Origin: an uncultured Oscillospiraceae bacterium
GTDB taxonomy: Bacteria; Bacillota; Clostridia; Oscillospirales; Oscillospiraceae
DNA: 64,000 nucleotides
NCBI GenBank assembly: GCA_934622035.1
Contig: CAKTVG010000015.1
Coordinates: forward strand, 1 to 64,000
Direction: 5' to 3'
Shown here: positions 30,888 through 39,861 of the stretch, one piece after another
How the letters are laid out: every line of letters begins with the position of its first letter
How positions within the stretch are numbered: position 1 is the first letter of the stretch
Made by a program: the position numbers and the translations under genes
The notes under the pieces: generated by a model
Databases searched by the model: none
Told to the model about the DNA's origin: nothing
Seen by the model: the letters and a program-made list of their open reading frames with translations, nothing else

Positions 30888-32324
30888 ATGGCAAAAGAGA
30901 AAAAAGTGGAACAAATTACCGATATGGAGGTCGATTTTGCCCAGTGGTACACGGACGTGTGCAAAAAGGCGGAGCTGATTGATTATTCCTCCATTAAGGG
31001 TATGTTTGTCTACCGTCCCTATGGCTACGCCATCTGGGAAAATATCCAGAAAATCATGGACGCCGAGTTCAAAAAGACCGGCGCCGAGAACGTCTACATG
31101 CCCATGCTGATTCCCGAATCCCTGCTGCAAAAGGAAAAGGATCACGTGGAGGGCTTCGCGCCGGAATGCGCGTGGGTCACGATGGGCGGCAGCGAAAAGC
31201 TCGAGGAGCGCTACTGCATCCGTCCGACCTCCGAGACGCTGTTCTGCGAGCATTTCCATGACATCATCCACTCCTGGCGTGATCTGCCCAAGATGTACAA
31301 TCAGTGGTGCAGCGTTCTGCGCTGGGAGAAGACCAGCCGTCCCTTCCTGCGCCACCGCGAGTTCCTCTGGCAGGAGGGCCACACCATGCACGCTACGGCT
31401 GAGGAGGCACGCGAGGAGACGGAGCGCATGCTCAATGTCTATGCGGACTTCTGCGAAAACGTGCTTGCCATGCCTGTCACCCGCGGACAGAAGACCGACA
31501 AGGAAAAGTTCAACGGCGCGGAAGCAACCTACACCATTGAGTGCATGATGCACGACCGCAAGGCGCTTCAGGCAGGCACCTCTCACTACTTCGGCGACGG
31601 CTTCGCCAGAGCCTTTGACATTCACTTCACGGATAAGAATAACCAGCAGGTCTGCCCCTTCCAGACCTCCTGGGGCAGCTCCACGCGCCTCATCGGCGGT
31701 ATGATTATGACCCACGGCGATAACAACGGCCTCGTTCTGCCGCCGAAGATCGCGCCTGTGCAGATCGTCGTCATTCCTATCGCCATGCATAAGGAGGGCG
31801 TTCTGGACAAGGCTCGCGAGGTTGCCGCGCAGCTCAGCGCCGCCGGACTGCGCGTGAAGATCGACGAGTCCGAGCAGAGCCCCGGCTGGAAGTTCGCCGA
31901 GTACGAGATGAAGGGCGTGCCTCTGCGCCTGGAGCTTGGTCCGAAGGACATCGAGCAGAACCAGTGCGTGCTGGTTCGCCGCGACAACGGCGAGAAGGCC
32001 TTTGTTTCCCTCGACGGTCTGGCGGATACGGTGCAGTCGCTTCTCGATGCCGTCCACCACGGCATGTACGAAAAGGCGAAGAAAAATCTCGAGGAGCATA
32101 CCTATGATGCCGAAACGCTGGAGGAGGCAAAGCGCCTTCAGCAGGAAAACGGCGGCTTTATCCGCACGATGTGGTGCGGCGAGGAGGCCTGCGAGATCCG
32201 CATGAAGGAAGAAGCCGGCATGACCAGCCGCTGCATCCCCTTTGCACAGGAGCATCTCGGCGACCGCTGCGCCATCTGCGGCAAGCCTGCCAAGAAGATG
32301 ATCTACTGGGGCGTCGCATATTAA
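30888..32324 (+). CDS. proS: Prolyl-tRNA synthetase (eukaryote/archaeon-like type)
   Basis: A 478-residue class II synthetase charging tRNA-Pro. It is the shorter form lacking the bacterial editing insertion. Motif 2 lies in RWEKTSRPFLRHREFLWQEGHT and motif 3 in GGMIMTHGDNNGLVLPPKIAP. An anticodon-binding domain and a C-terminal zinc-binding domain ending CAICGKPAKKMIYWGVAY follow, the terminal Tyr being typical of this type. Two cysteine pairs (about 433-457) form the zinc site. Such ProRS is common in Clostridia. It is monocistronic with its own terminator. Confidence 0.96.
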   Translation: MAKEKKVEQITDMEVDFAQWYTDVCKKAELIDYSSIKGMFVYRPYGYAIWENIQKIMDAEFKKTGAENVYMPMLIPESLLQKEKDHVEGFAPECAWVTMGGSEKLEERYCIRPTSETLFCEHFHDIIHSWRDLPKMYNQWCSVLRWEKTSRPFLRHREFLWQEGHTMHATAEEAREETERMLNVYADFCENVLAMPVTRGQKTDKEKFNGAEATYTIECMMHDRKALQAGTSHYFGDGFARAFDIHFTDKNNQQVCPFQTSWGSSTRLIGGMIMTHGDNNGLVLPPKIAPVQIVVIPIAMHKEGVLDKAREVAAQLSAAGLRVKIDESEQSPGWKFAEYEMKGVPLRLELGPKDIEQNQCVLVRRDNGEKAFVSLDGLADTVQSLLDAVHHGMYEKAKKNLEEHTYDAETLEEAKRLQQENGGFIRTMWCGEEACEIRMKEEAGMTSRCIPFAQEHLGDRCAICGKPAKKMIYWGVAY

Positions 32325-32337
32325 AAGAACAAAGGCA

Positions 32338-32371
32338 ACGCCGCGGAGAATTCTCCGCGGCGTGCTTTTTC
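32338..32371 (+). terminator. proS terminator
   Basis: A 26-base perfect palindrome (ACGCCGCGGAGAA and its complement), then GCTTTTT. Confidence 0.85.
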
Positions 32372-32551
32372 GGAAAGAAAACGAAAATTGCAGGCAAGTG
32401 GCTGGCTTGCCTGCAATCTCCGTTTATGAATTAGAGGGGGAAAATGAAAAAGAATAACTCAACACTTACAAACATATTGTAGCCCGGAATTGTTAAAAAA
32501 ATAACCCAAAAGAAATTAAGTTTTTATGAAGTTGAAAAACGGAATTTCCGG
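32372..32551. other. AT-rich gap between proS and the alaS leader
   Basis: It contains a perfect 12-bp hairpin ATTGCAGGCAAG / CTTGCCTGCAAT (32387-32417) without a T run, and a 12-codon frame at 32444-32482 (MKKNNSTLTNIL) behind a strong AGAGGGGG. Both are unassigned. The base composition is much more AT-rich than the surroundings. Confidence 0.5.
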
Positions 32552-32580
32552 TTGACAAAATCTGCGATTCCTGCTAGAAT
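32552..32580 (+). promoter_or_regulatory. alaS promoter
   Basis: TTGACA (32552-32557), 17-base spacer, TAGAAT (32575-32580). The start is expected near 32587, at the beginning of the T-box leader. Confidence 0.8.
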
Positions 32581-32586
32581 ACCATT

Positions 32587-32817
32587 GTAATATCGCAATT
32601 ATGCGTTGAGGAAGCCAGTGCCTGTCAGCGGCGGCAGCGAGTGGGGGAGCGGTGAAAGCCCCGCAGCCGGCAGCAGTCACAGCCACTTCTGAGCAGCCCG
32701 CGAGGAGCGGGACGCTTCGTCCCCGTTAAAGGATGACTTAAGATGCCGCTTGTGCGGCAATTAGGGTGGTACCGCGAGAATGCCTCGCCCCTATGTCCGG
32801 GGTGGGGTATATTTTTT
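32587..32817 (+). promoter_or_regulatory. T-box riboswitch of alaS
   Basis: The leader ends with the T-box core AGGGTGGTACCGCG (32763-32776), whose TGGN pairs with the uncharged tRNA acceptor end. A terminator follows, with stem CCTCGCCCC / GGGGTGGGG (about 32783-32809) and a T run to 32817. Uncharged tRNA-Ala would stabilise the antiterminator and allow alaS expression. Alanine specificity is inferred from the downstream gene, because I could not fix the specifier codon with confidence. Confidence 0.9.
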
Positions 32818-32898
32818 GCCATGCGTCCTTATTCGCTTTTGCGGCGCAATACCGGCGCATGAGGTTTTTGCACAATTATGATTGGAGGATTGATTCCT

Positions 32899-35538
32899 AT
32901 GCCCCAGAAAAAGTACGGCGTAAACGAGCTGCGCGAGATGTTCCTCTCCTTCTTTGAAAGCAAGGGACATCTGCGTCTGCCCAGCTTTTCCCTGATTCCG
33001 CAGAACGACGCTTCTCTTCTGCTCATCAACTCCGGCATGGCGCCGATGAAGCCCTATTTCAAGGGCGAGGTCACGCCGCCGCGCCGCCGCGTGTGCACCT
33101 GCCAGAAGTGCATCCGTACCGGCGACATTGACAACATCGGCCACACCGCCCGCCACGGCACCTATTTTGAGATGCTGGGCAACTTCTCCTTCGGCGACTA
33201 TTTCAAGCACGAGGCCATTGCCTGGTGCTGGGAATTCCTGACGAAGGTCTGCGGCCTGGACGAAAACCGCCTGTATCCGTCCATCTATCAGGACGACGAT
33301 GAGGCCTTTGAAATCTGGAACAAGGAAATCGGCATTCCTGCCGAGCGGATCTTCCGCTTCGGCAAGGAGGACAACTTCTGGGAGCACGGCTCCGGCCCCT
33401 GCGGCCCCTGCTCCGAGGTCTATTATGACCGCGGCGAAAAATACGGCTGCGGTAAGCCCGGCTGCACGGTCGGCTGCGACTGCGACCGCTATATGGAAAT
33501 CTGGAATAATGTGTTCTCCCAGTTCGACAACGACGGCCACGGCAACTACACCGAGCTCGTCCAGAAGAACATCGACACCGGCATGGGCCTGGAGCGTCTG
33601 GCAGTCGTCTGTCAGGACGTGGATTCCCTGTTCGACGTTGACACCGTCATGAATATCACGCACAAGGTTACGGAGCTGACCGGCGCAAGCTATGGGCAGA
33701 GCAAGGAACGAGATGTCTCTCTTCGCGTTATCACCGACCACATCCGCGCTTCCGTCTTTATGATCGCCGACGGCGTTCTGCCCTCCAATGAGGGTCGCGG
33801 CTATGTCCTGCGCCGCCTGCTGCGCCGCGCCGCACGTCACGGCAAGCTGCTGGGTGTGAATCATCCCTTCCTGTGCGATATTGTTGAGACGGTTATCCAT
33901 GAAAACGAGGGGCATTATCCCTACCTGCGCGAGCGCGCGAGCTATATCACCCGTGTAGTGCGTGTGGAGGAGGAGAACTTTGCCAAGACCATCGACGGCG
34001 GCATGCGCATCTTCGCGGAAATGCTGGCAGCGCACAAGGAAAAGGGCGAAAGCGTCTTCTCCGGCGCCGATGCCTTCAAGCTTTATGACACCTACGGCTT
34101 CCCGATCGATCTGACGATCGAAATGGCGAAGGAAGAGGGCATGAGCGTAGACGAAGAGGAATTCAAGCGTCAGATGCTTGAGCAGAAGATCCGCGCAAGA
34201 GAAGCGCGCAAGGCGCTGGGCGACCTCGGCTGGGCCGGTATTGAATTCGGTCAGGACATCCCGTCCACGGAATTCGACGGCTATGAAAAGGACGAGACTC
34301 AGGGTAAAATCCTTGCGATGATCTCCGAAGACGAGCCGCGCACGGAAATCGCCGAGGGCGTGGAGGGCATTCTCGTGCTCGACCGCACGACCTTGTACGC
34401 CGAAATGGGCGGCCAGGTCGCCGACCACGGCACCATTACCGGCCCGGACGGCGTGTTCGAGGTCACGGACGTGCAGAAGAACAAGGGCGGCAAGTTCATG
34501 CACTACGGCAAGGTCGTCTCCGGCACCGTCAAGCTGGATGATGTCTGTACCGTTTCTATCGATGTGGAGCGCCGCAGCGCCATCCGCCGTGCGCATACCG
34601 CGACGCACCTTCTGGACGCTGCGCTGACGAAGGTTCTGGGCGACCACTGCCACCAGGCGGGTTCCCTGGTCGAGCCGGATCATCTTCGCTTTGACTTTAC
34701 GCATTTTTCTGCCATGACCCCGGAGGAGCTGTCCCAGGTGTCCTCCCTCGTGATGGAGATGGTCCTCAAGGGTGAGGATGTTGAGACGCTGGTGCTTCCG
34801 ATTGAGGAGGCGAAGAAGCTCGGCGCGACCGCGCTGTTTGGCGAGAAGTACGGCGATGTGGTTCGCGTGGTCAGAATGGGCGAGGATTCCATCGAGTTCT
34901 GCGGCGGCACGCATCTGAGCAACACCGCCAAGGTCGGCCCCTTCCGCATTATGTCCGAGGCGTCCGTCGCCTCCGGCGTGCGCCGCATTGAGGCATATAC
35001 CGGCCGCAAGGTAATCGAGCAGATGGAGCAGGCCAACCGTGTCATTCTGAACGTCGCGGAGGAGCTGAAGACCACGCCGAAGGAGCTGATGCAGCGCGCC
35101 CGCAGCCTGATGAGCGAAATGAAGGAGCTGAAGCTGAGCCTCGAGCACATGAAGGACAAGCTGTTCAGCGGCGAGATCGAACGTACCCTCTTCGCGGCGA
35201 AGAGCATTGCCGGGCTGAAGGTTCTGACCATTTCCCGCGAGGGCATCTCTGCGGCGGACCTGCGCAAGCTGGGCGACCAGATTCGCGACCGCGAGCCGAA
35301 CGCCGTTGCGGTTCTTGCCAGCGTTCAGGGCGATAAGATCACGCTGCTTGCGGTCTGCGGCAAGAACGCCGTTGCGCGCGGCATCAAGGCAGGCGCGCTG
35401 ATCAAGGAAGTCTCCGCGATCTGCGGCGGCTCCGGCGGCGGCAAGCCGGATTCCGCAATGGGCGGCGGCAAGGACGTTATGAAGCTGGACAACGCGCTGG
35501 CAATCGTGGACGAATTCGTCGCAGCCAACGCGAAATGA
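32899..35538 (+). CDS. alaS: Alanyl-tRNA synthetase
   Basis: An 879-residue class II synthetase. In order: catalytic core with LINSGMAPMKPYFKG and RHGTYFEMLGNFSFGDYFK, the tRNA-recognition helices, the editing domain with zinc ligands His567 and His571 (HTATH) and Cys668 and His672 (CGGTH), and the C-Ala domain with the Gly-rich SGGGKPDSAMGGG near the end. A cysteine-rich insert (YGCGKPGCTVGCDCD, about 190-205) may bind zinc. The ATG at 32899 has GGAGG upstream. An ATG 21 bases earlier lacks one. Expression is T-box controlled. Confidence 0.97.
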   Translation: MPQKKYGVNELREMFLSFFESKGHLRLPSFSLIPQNDASLLLINSGMAPMKPYFKGEVTPPRRRVCTCQKCIRTGDIDNIGHTARHGTYFEMLGNFSFGDYFKHEAIAWCWEFLTKVCGLDENRLYPSIYQDDDEAFEIWNKEIGIPAERIFRFGKEDNFWEHGSGPCGPCSEVYYDRGEKYGCGKPGCTVGCDCDRYMEIWNNVFSQFDNDGHGNYTELVQKNIDTGMGLERLAVVCQDVDSLFDVDTVMNITHKVTELTGASYGQSKERDVSLRVITDHIRASVFMIADGVLPSNEGRGYVLRRLLRRAARHGKLLGVNHPFLCDIVETVIHENEGHYPYLRERASYITRVVRVEEENFAKTIDGGMRIFAEMLAAHKEKGESVFSGADAFKLYDTYGFPIDLTIEMAKEEGMSVDEEEFKRQMLEQKIRAREARKALGDLGWAGIEFGQDIPSTEFDGYEKDETQGKILAMISEDEPRTEIAEGVEGILVLDRTTLYAEMGGQVADHGTITGPDGVFEVTDVQKNKGGKFMHYGKVVSGTVKLDDVCTVSIDVERRSAIRRAHTATHLLDAALTKVLGDHCHQAGSLVEPDHLRFDFTHFSAMTPEELSQVSSLVMEMVLKGEDVETLVLPIEEAKKLGATALFGEKYGDVVRVVRMGEDSIEFCGGTHLSNTAKVGPFRIMSEASVASGVRRIEAYTGRKVIEQMEQANRVILNVAEELKTTPKELMQRARSLMSEMKELKLSLEHMKDKLFSGEIERTLFAAKSIAGLKVLTISREGISAADLRKLGDQIRDREPNAVAVLASVQGDKITLLAVCGKNAVARGIKAGALIKEVSAICGGSGGGKPDSAMGGGKDVMKLDNALAIVDEFVAANAK

Positions 35539-35548
35539 GGAGAGAACA

Positions 35549-35887
35549 ATGAACGACTGCATTTTCTGTAAGATTATCGCGGGCGAAATTCCGTCGAGAA
35601 AGCTCTATGAGGACGAGCTGTGCCTGGCGTTTTATGACATTCAGCCGCTGGCGCCGCAGCATTTTCTCGTCGTGCCGAAGGTGCACCTTGCCTCTGCGGC
35701 GGAGCTTGGCGAGGAGAATGCCGCGCTGATCGGCCACATTTTCGCCGTCATCGCAAGGCTGACGAAGGAGCTGGGCTTCAGCGACGGCTTCCGCGTGGTG
35801 ACCAACTGCGGCGAGGACGCCGGACAGACGGTCAGGCATCTGCATTTCCACGTGCTTGGCGGTAAGACGCTTGGCAGCTTCAATTAA
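35549..35887 (+). CDS. HIT-family nucleotide hydrolase (HinT-like)
   Basis: A 112-residue histidine-triad protein with catalytic motif HLHFHV (97-102) and the N-terminal DCIFCKIIAGEIPS with Cys4 and Cys7, the zinc-binding form of HinT. Such proteins hydrolyse purine phosphoramidates, including aminoacyl-adenylate by-products of tRNA synthetases. That fits its location 10 bases after alaS, in the same transcript. AGGAGAG precedes the ATG. It is complete and of normal size. Confidence 0.94.
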   Translation: MNDCIFCKIIAGEIPSRKLYEDELCLAFYDIQPLAPQHFLVVPKVHLASAAELGEENAALIGHIFAVIARLTKELGFSDGFRVVTNCGEDAGQTVRHLHFHVLGGKTLGSFN

Positions 35888-35990
35888 TTCAAACCCAGGA
35901 TAAATCAAAGGAATCGTTGATTCCGCAAATCGAAACAGGACGGGACCGTGTGCCCGTCCTGCCTGCTATCGGACGGAAGGAGGGAGCACC

Positions 35991-38228
35991 TTGCGCAAAC
36001 TGGCCATCTTTTCCTTTGCCTTTGCCGCTGCTGCGGCGTTGTATGTGTATCTCCTTTCGCCGGTTTATGCGCTTGCGGCGGCAGCGCTGCTCGCGCTGGC
36101 ACTCGCCGCGCTCTGCTTCTTCCGATATCCGTGGACAAAACGATTCCGCATTGCTGCGCTGGGCCTTTTGCTCGGCCTCGTCTGGAGTTTTGGTTACGAG
36201 CAGAGGAACATTGCGCCCTCGCGCAGCCTCTGCGGTGATAACGTCGAGCTGACCGTTACGGTCTGCGGCTACCCGGAGCCTTCCAGATACGGCGTACGCG
36301 TTGCGGCGGAAGCAGGGAAGTGCACAATGCTTGTCTACCTGGATGAGGAGGCAGCGCTGCGGCCCGGCGACACGCTGCATTTGCAGGCGCACGTTGTTGA
36401 CGTTTCCGCCGGTGAGGACGAAAATCTCTATTACGCTGCGAAGGACATCCGTCTGCTGGCCTTTCAGCGCGGCGAGCCGGAAATCATCCGTGCGGCGCGC
36501 GTCCCTGTGCGGTATCTGCCGACGGTTTGGTCGCACCTGATTCGGGAGCGTATTTCGCAGCTTTTCGCGCCGGACACGGAGGCCTTTGTCCGGGCACTGC
36601 TGACGGGCGACCGCAGCGGCCTTTCCTACGAAACGAAAAACCAGATGGCCATTTCCGGCATTTCGCATGTTGTGGCAGTTTCCGGTCTGCATGTCTCGCT
36701 CATTGGCAGCTTTGTGCTGCTGGTCTGCCTGCGCAGGCGGCGGCTTGCCGCCTGGGTCAGCATCGCTGCGATGCTGCTCTTTGCGGCGATGCTCGGCTTT
36801 CCGCCCTCGGTGGTGCGTGCGGTTGTGATGCACACCGTTCTGCTGCTCGCGCCGGTTTTCGGACGGGAGAACGACTATCCGACCTCCATGGGCTTTGCGC
36901 TGCTGCTCATTCTTTTGGCGAATCCCTGGTCGATCGCAAGCGTGAGTCTGCAGCTCTCCTTTGCGGCGACGGCGGGAATCCTTCTTTTCGGAAATCCGCT
37001 GCTGCACTGGCAGGAGACGCGCTTCCTGCCAAAGAAATTTCGCCGCAGGCATCCGCATCTTGCGTCGCTTCTGCGGGGCATTTTTTCCATTCAGGCCACG
37101 AGCATTGGCGCGACGGCGCTGACCTTTCCGCTTGTTGCGCTCTATTTTGACTCTGTCAGTCTGATTGCACCGATTACCAATCTTCTGCTCCTGACGCTGA
37201 CCGGCTACGTATTTACGGCCGGGTGCGCGGCCGTCGCATTGAGCTTTGCCGTTCCGGTGGCTGGGAAAGGGCTTGCCTGGCTGCTCAATTGGGCGGTGCG
37301 GCTGATTCTGCGCATCATTGCAGGGCTTTCGCGTATTCCCTATGCGGCGGTCTATCCCTGCAATGACTATCTGCGCCTGTGGGTGCTTGTGCTGGGCCTT
37401 CTGACGCTCGTCTTTATGCTTGGGAAATACCGTGCGAAGCGAACCTTTGCTGCGGCGATTGCGGCGACGCTTGCCTGTGCGCTGGCATTTTCCATGCTGC
37501 CGGGAAATGCAAAGCTGGACGCGACGGTTCTGGACGTCGGACAGGGACAGTGCATTCTGCTGCAATCCGGCGGACTGACCGCCGTTGTGGATTGCGGCGG
37601 AAGCTACCCGGAGGACTCCGGTGAGCAGCTGGCACGCCGGCTTCTGATGCAGGGAAAGACGCAGGTCGATTTTCTCATCCTGACGCATTATGACTCCGAC
37701 CATTCCGGCGGCGTGGAGCAGCTGCTCTCACGCATGGAGGTCGGCATGCTCCTTGCACCGGACATCGAGGACAAATCCGGAAACCGTGAGGCGGTGCTTT
37801 CCGCGGCAGAGCGTGCCGGGACGGCGGTTCGTCTTGTCACGCAGGACACGGAGATTACATTCCCGGACGGCACGCTGCGCATCTTCGCGCCGGTTGGCAG
37901 CGGAACGAACAACGGCGGAATCAGCGCATTGATGTCTGTGGAAGAATATGATATACTCATTACGGGCGACATGGACGCGCAGACGGAGCAGCTGCTTGCC
38001 GTGCGGCAGGAGCTGCATGATATCGAGGTGCTTATCGCCGGTCATCACGGCTCACGCAATTCCACGGGAAAGGCGCTGCTGCAGACCATTTCGCCGGAGC
38101 TGGTGGTCGTCAGCGCCGGTGAGAATAGCTACGGGCACCCTGCGCCTGCAACGCTGGCGCGTATTCAAGCCGCCGGTGCGGAGATGCTCTGCACGGATGA
38201 ATGCGGCGACATTGAAATTCAGAGGTAA
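35991..38228 (+). CDS. comEC: DNA internalisation protein ComEC/Rec2
   Basis: A 745-residue membrane channel for single-stranded DNA uptake in natural transformation. Domains: three N-terminal helices with an OB-like DUF4131 segment, the Competence domain of many helices (about 190-480, containing HVVAVSGLHVSLIGSF), and a C-terminal metallo-beta-lactamase-like nuclease domain (about 505-740) with TVLDVGQGQCILLQS, LTHYDSDHSGG and IAGHHGSRNSTG. The start is TTG at 35991 behind an excellent GAAGGAGGG. A ComEA-like protein is encoded near 13.4 kb. It begins a tight run of housekeeping genes. Confidence 0.94.
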   Translation: MRKLAIFSFAFAAAAALYVYLLSPVYALAAAALLALALAALCFFRYPWTKRFRIAALGLLLGLVWSFGYEQRNIAPSRSLCGDNVELTVTVCGYPEPSRYGVRVAAEAGKCTMLVYLDEEAALRPGDTLHLQAHVVDVSAGEDENLYYAAKDIRLLAFQRGEPEIIRAARVPVRYLPTVWSHLIRERISQLFAPDTEAFVRALLTGDRSGLSYETKNQMAISGISHVVAVSGLHVSLIGSFVLLVCLRRRRLAAWVSIAAMLLFAAMLGFPPSVVRAVVMHTVLLLAPVFGRENDYPTSMGFALLLILLANPWSIASVSLQLSFAATAGILLFGNPLLHWQETRFLPKKFRRRHPHLASLLRGIFSIQATSIGATALTFPLVALYFDSVSLIAPITNLLLLTLTGYVFTAGCAAVALSFAVPVAGKGLAWLLNWAVRLILRIIAGLSRIPYAAVYPCNDYLRLWVLVLGLLTLVFMLGKYRAKRTFAAAIAATLACALAFSMLPGNAKLDATVLDVGQGQCILLQSGGLTAVVDCGGSYPEDSGEQLARRLLMQGKTQVDFLILTHYDSDHSGGVEQLLSRMEVGMLLAPDIEDKSGNREAVLSAAERAGTAVRLVTQDTEITFPDGTLRIFAPVGSGTNNGGISALMSVEEYDILITGDMDAQTEQLLAVRQELHDIEVLIAGHHGSRNSTGKALLQTISPELVVVSAGENSYGHPAPATLARIQAAGAEMLCTDECGDIEIQR

Positions 38229-38231
38229 CAT

Positions 38232-39281
38232 ATGGCGAAAAAACCGGAAAACACTCCTGCGGGTCTGGAACAACTGAAAAAGGATCTGGCGCAGAAGCAG
38301 CCGGGGCGCTTTTATGTTTTCTACGGCGAGGAGGACTATCTTCAGCGGCATTATCTCGGCATGCTCAAAAAGCAGCTGCTCGAGGAGCTGACGGAGGACT
38401 TCAATTTCCACCGGCTGACGCAGGAGAATCTCTCCGCGCAGCTGCTTTATGACAGTATAGAAGCGATTCCCATGATGTCCGAACGGTCGCTCGTGCAGGT
38501 GGACGATGTGGATCTGTTCCAGCTGCCCGAAAGCGAGCGCAATACCGTTGCGGAGCTGCTGAACGATCTGCCGGACTACTGCTGCCTCGTTCTGACCTAC
38601 AGCGCTTTGAGCTACAAGCCGGATAAGCGCATGAAAAAGCTTTGGGACGCGATCCAGAAGAACGCTGTGCAGGTGGAATTCCGATATCAGAGCGAATCGG
38701 ACCTGCGGGCGTGGATTGCGCGGCACTTCCGCGCAAAGCAAAAGCTTATTTCCCCGCAGAACTGCGACTATCTGCTGCGCTACTGCGGCGTCTCCATGAC
38801 GCGCCTGCATGGGGAGATCGAAAAAATCTGCGCCTATTCCGAGGCGCAGGAGATCGTTCAGGCGGACATTGACACGGTTGCCGAGCCGACGCCGGAGGCG
38901 GTCGTGTTTGAAATTACGGATGCGTTGGCGCAGAGAGAGTTTCCCAGGGCGCTGGAACGGCTGGATACAATGCTGAAATTGCAGGCCGAGCCGATCGTGA
39001 TCCTTGCTGCCATCGGCAGCCAAATGCGCCGCCTGAACGCGGCAAAGATTTTGATGAATGCGGGAAAAAGCGCCGGAGAACTGGCACAGCTTTATTCTAT
39101 TGCACCCTACGCCGCGAACAAGACCATGTCGCAGGCGCGGCGGCTTTCCGAGCGCTTCTGCCGAAGGGCGGTGCTGCTCTGCTGCGACATGGACTATAAA
39201 ATGAAAACCTCCTATGACGACCCAGTACGTCTGCTGGAGCTGCTGATTCTGACCTTGGCAGAGGAGGCGCGCCGTGATTAA
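38232..39281 (+). CDS. holA: DNA polymerase III delta subunit
   Basis: A 349-residue clamp-loader subunit. The N-terminal domain opens with RFYVFYGEEDYLQRHYLGML and contains the clamp-interacting segment. A degenerate AAA+ core lacks a Walker A motif, as expected for delta. The C-terminal helical collar has QMRRLNAAKILMNAGKS and DPVRLLELLILTLA. It starts 3 bases after comEC, the conserved comEC-holA order of Firmicutes. Its end overlaps the next gene by 8 bases. Confidence 0.93.
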   Translation: MAKKPENTPAGLEQLKKDLAQKQPGRFYVFYGEEDYLQRHYLGMLKKQLLEELTEDFNFHRLTQENLSAQLLYDSIEAIPMMSERSLVQVDDVDLFQLPESERNTVAELLNDLPDYCCLVLTYSALSYKPDKRMKKLWDAIQKNAVQVEFRYQSESDLRAWIARHFRAKQKLISPQNCDYLLRYCGVSMTRLHGEIEKICAYSEAQEIVQADIDTVAEPTPEAVVFEITDALAQREFPRALERLDTMLKLQAEPIVILAAIGSQMRRLNAAKILMNAGKSAGELAQLYSIAPYAANKTMSQARRLSERFCRRAVLLCCDMDYKMKTSYDDPVRLLELLILTLAEEARRD

Positions 39282-39861
39282 ATTGAGGCAGGCAATCGTC
39301 GTCGAGGGAAAATATGATAAAAATGCGCTGCGGCAGCTGGTAGACGCGCCGGTATTTGAAACAAACGGCTTCGGCGTGATGAAGAATCGCGAGCTTGTGG
39401 ACCTGCTGCGGCTGGCCGCCGCGCGGCGCGGACTGATTATCCTGACGGATTCCGACGGCGCGGGCTTTGTCATCCGCAATTATCTCAAGCACGTGCTGCC
39501 GAAGCAGGGCGTGCTGCACGCCTATATCCCGGATGTTTACGGCAAGGAGCGCCGGAAGGATCACGCGGGGAAGGAGGGCAAGCTCGGTGTGGAGGGTATG
39601 CCGCCGGACGTCCTTTTGCAGGCGCTGCGCAATGCCGGAGCCGAGGCGGAAGAAGCGCTTTGTCGCCGGGAACCGATCACGAAGGCGGATTTTTATGCCG
39701 CCGGGTATTCCGGCAAGCCGGACAGCGCGGCGCGGCGCGGCGCGCTTCTGAAGACCTTGGCGCTGCCGGAGCACATGAGCAGCAATGCGCTTCTGGACGC
39801 GCTGAACGTTTTGATGACGCGCGAGGAATTCTTGAGCAAATACGGAGAAAACAATGGTTGA
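39274..39861 (+). CDS. rnmV: Ribonuclease M5 (Toprim-domain)
   Basis: A 195-residue Toprim nuclease that matures 5S rRNA. The Toprim motifs are IVVEGKYDKNAL near the start (metal-binding Glu) and ILTDSDGAGFVIRNYL (DxD). The region PDVYGKERRKDHAGKEGKLGVEGMP is characteristic of the M5 group. The start is GTG at 39274, inside the end of holA. The stop overlaps the ABC-F gene by 8 bases. In Bacillus rnmV neighbours the methylase gene ksgA. Here it is linked to holA instead. Confidence 0.85.
   Translation: MIKLRQAIVVEGKYDKNALRQLVDAPVFETNGFGVMKNRELVDLLRLAAARRGLIILTDSDGAGFVIRNYLKHVLPKQGVLHAYIPDVYGKERRKDHAGKEGKLGVEGMPPDVLLQALRNAGAEAEEALCRREPITKADFYAAGYSGKPDSAARRGALLKTLALPEHMSSNALLDALNVLMTREEFLSKYGENNG

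Noticed and set aside
32791..35562. A 923-codon minus-strand frame opposite alaS
   Set aside because: alaS is certain on the plus strand. The antisense product has no recognisable motif and also runs through the T-box.
35889..37703. A 604-codon minus-strand frame opposite comEC
   Set aside because: Arg/Gln-rich shadow of the hydrophobic comEC codons, without start signals.
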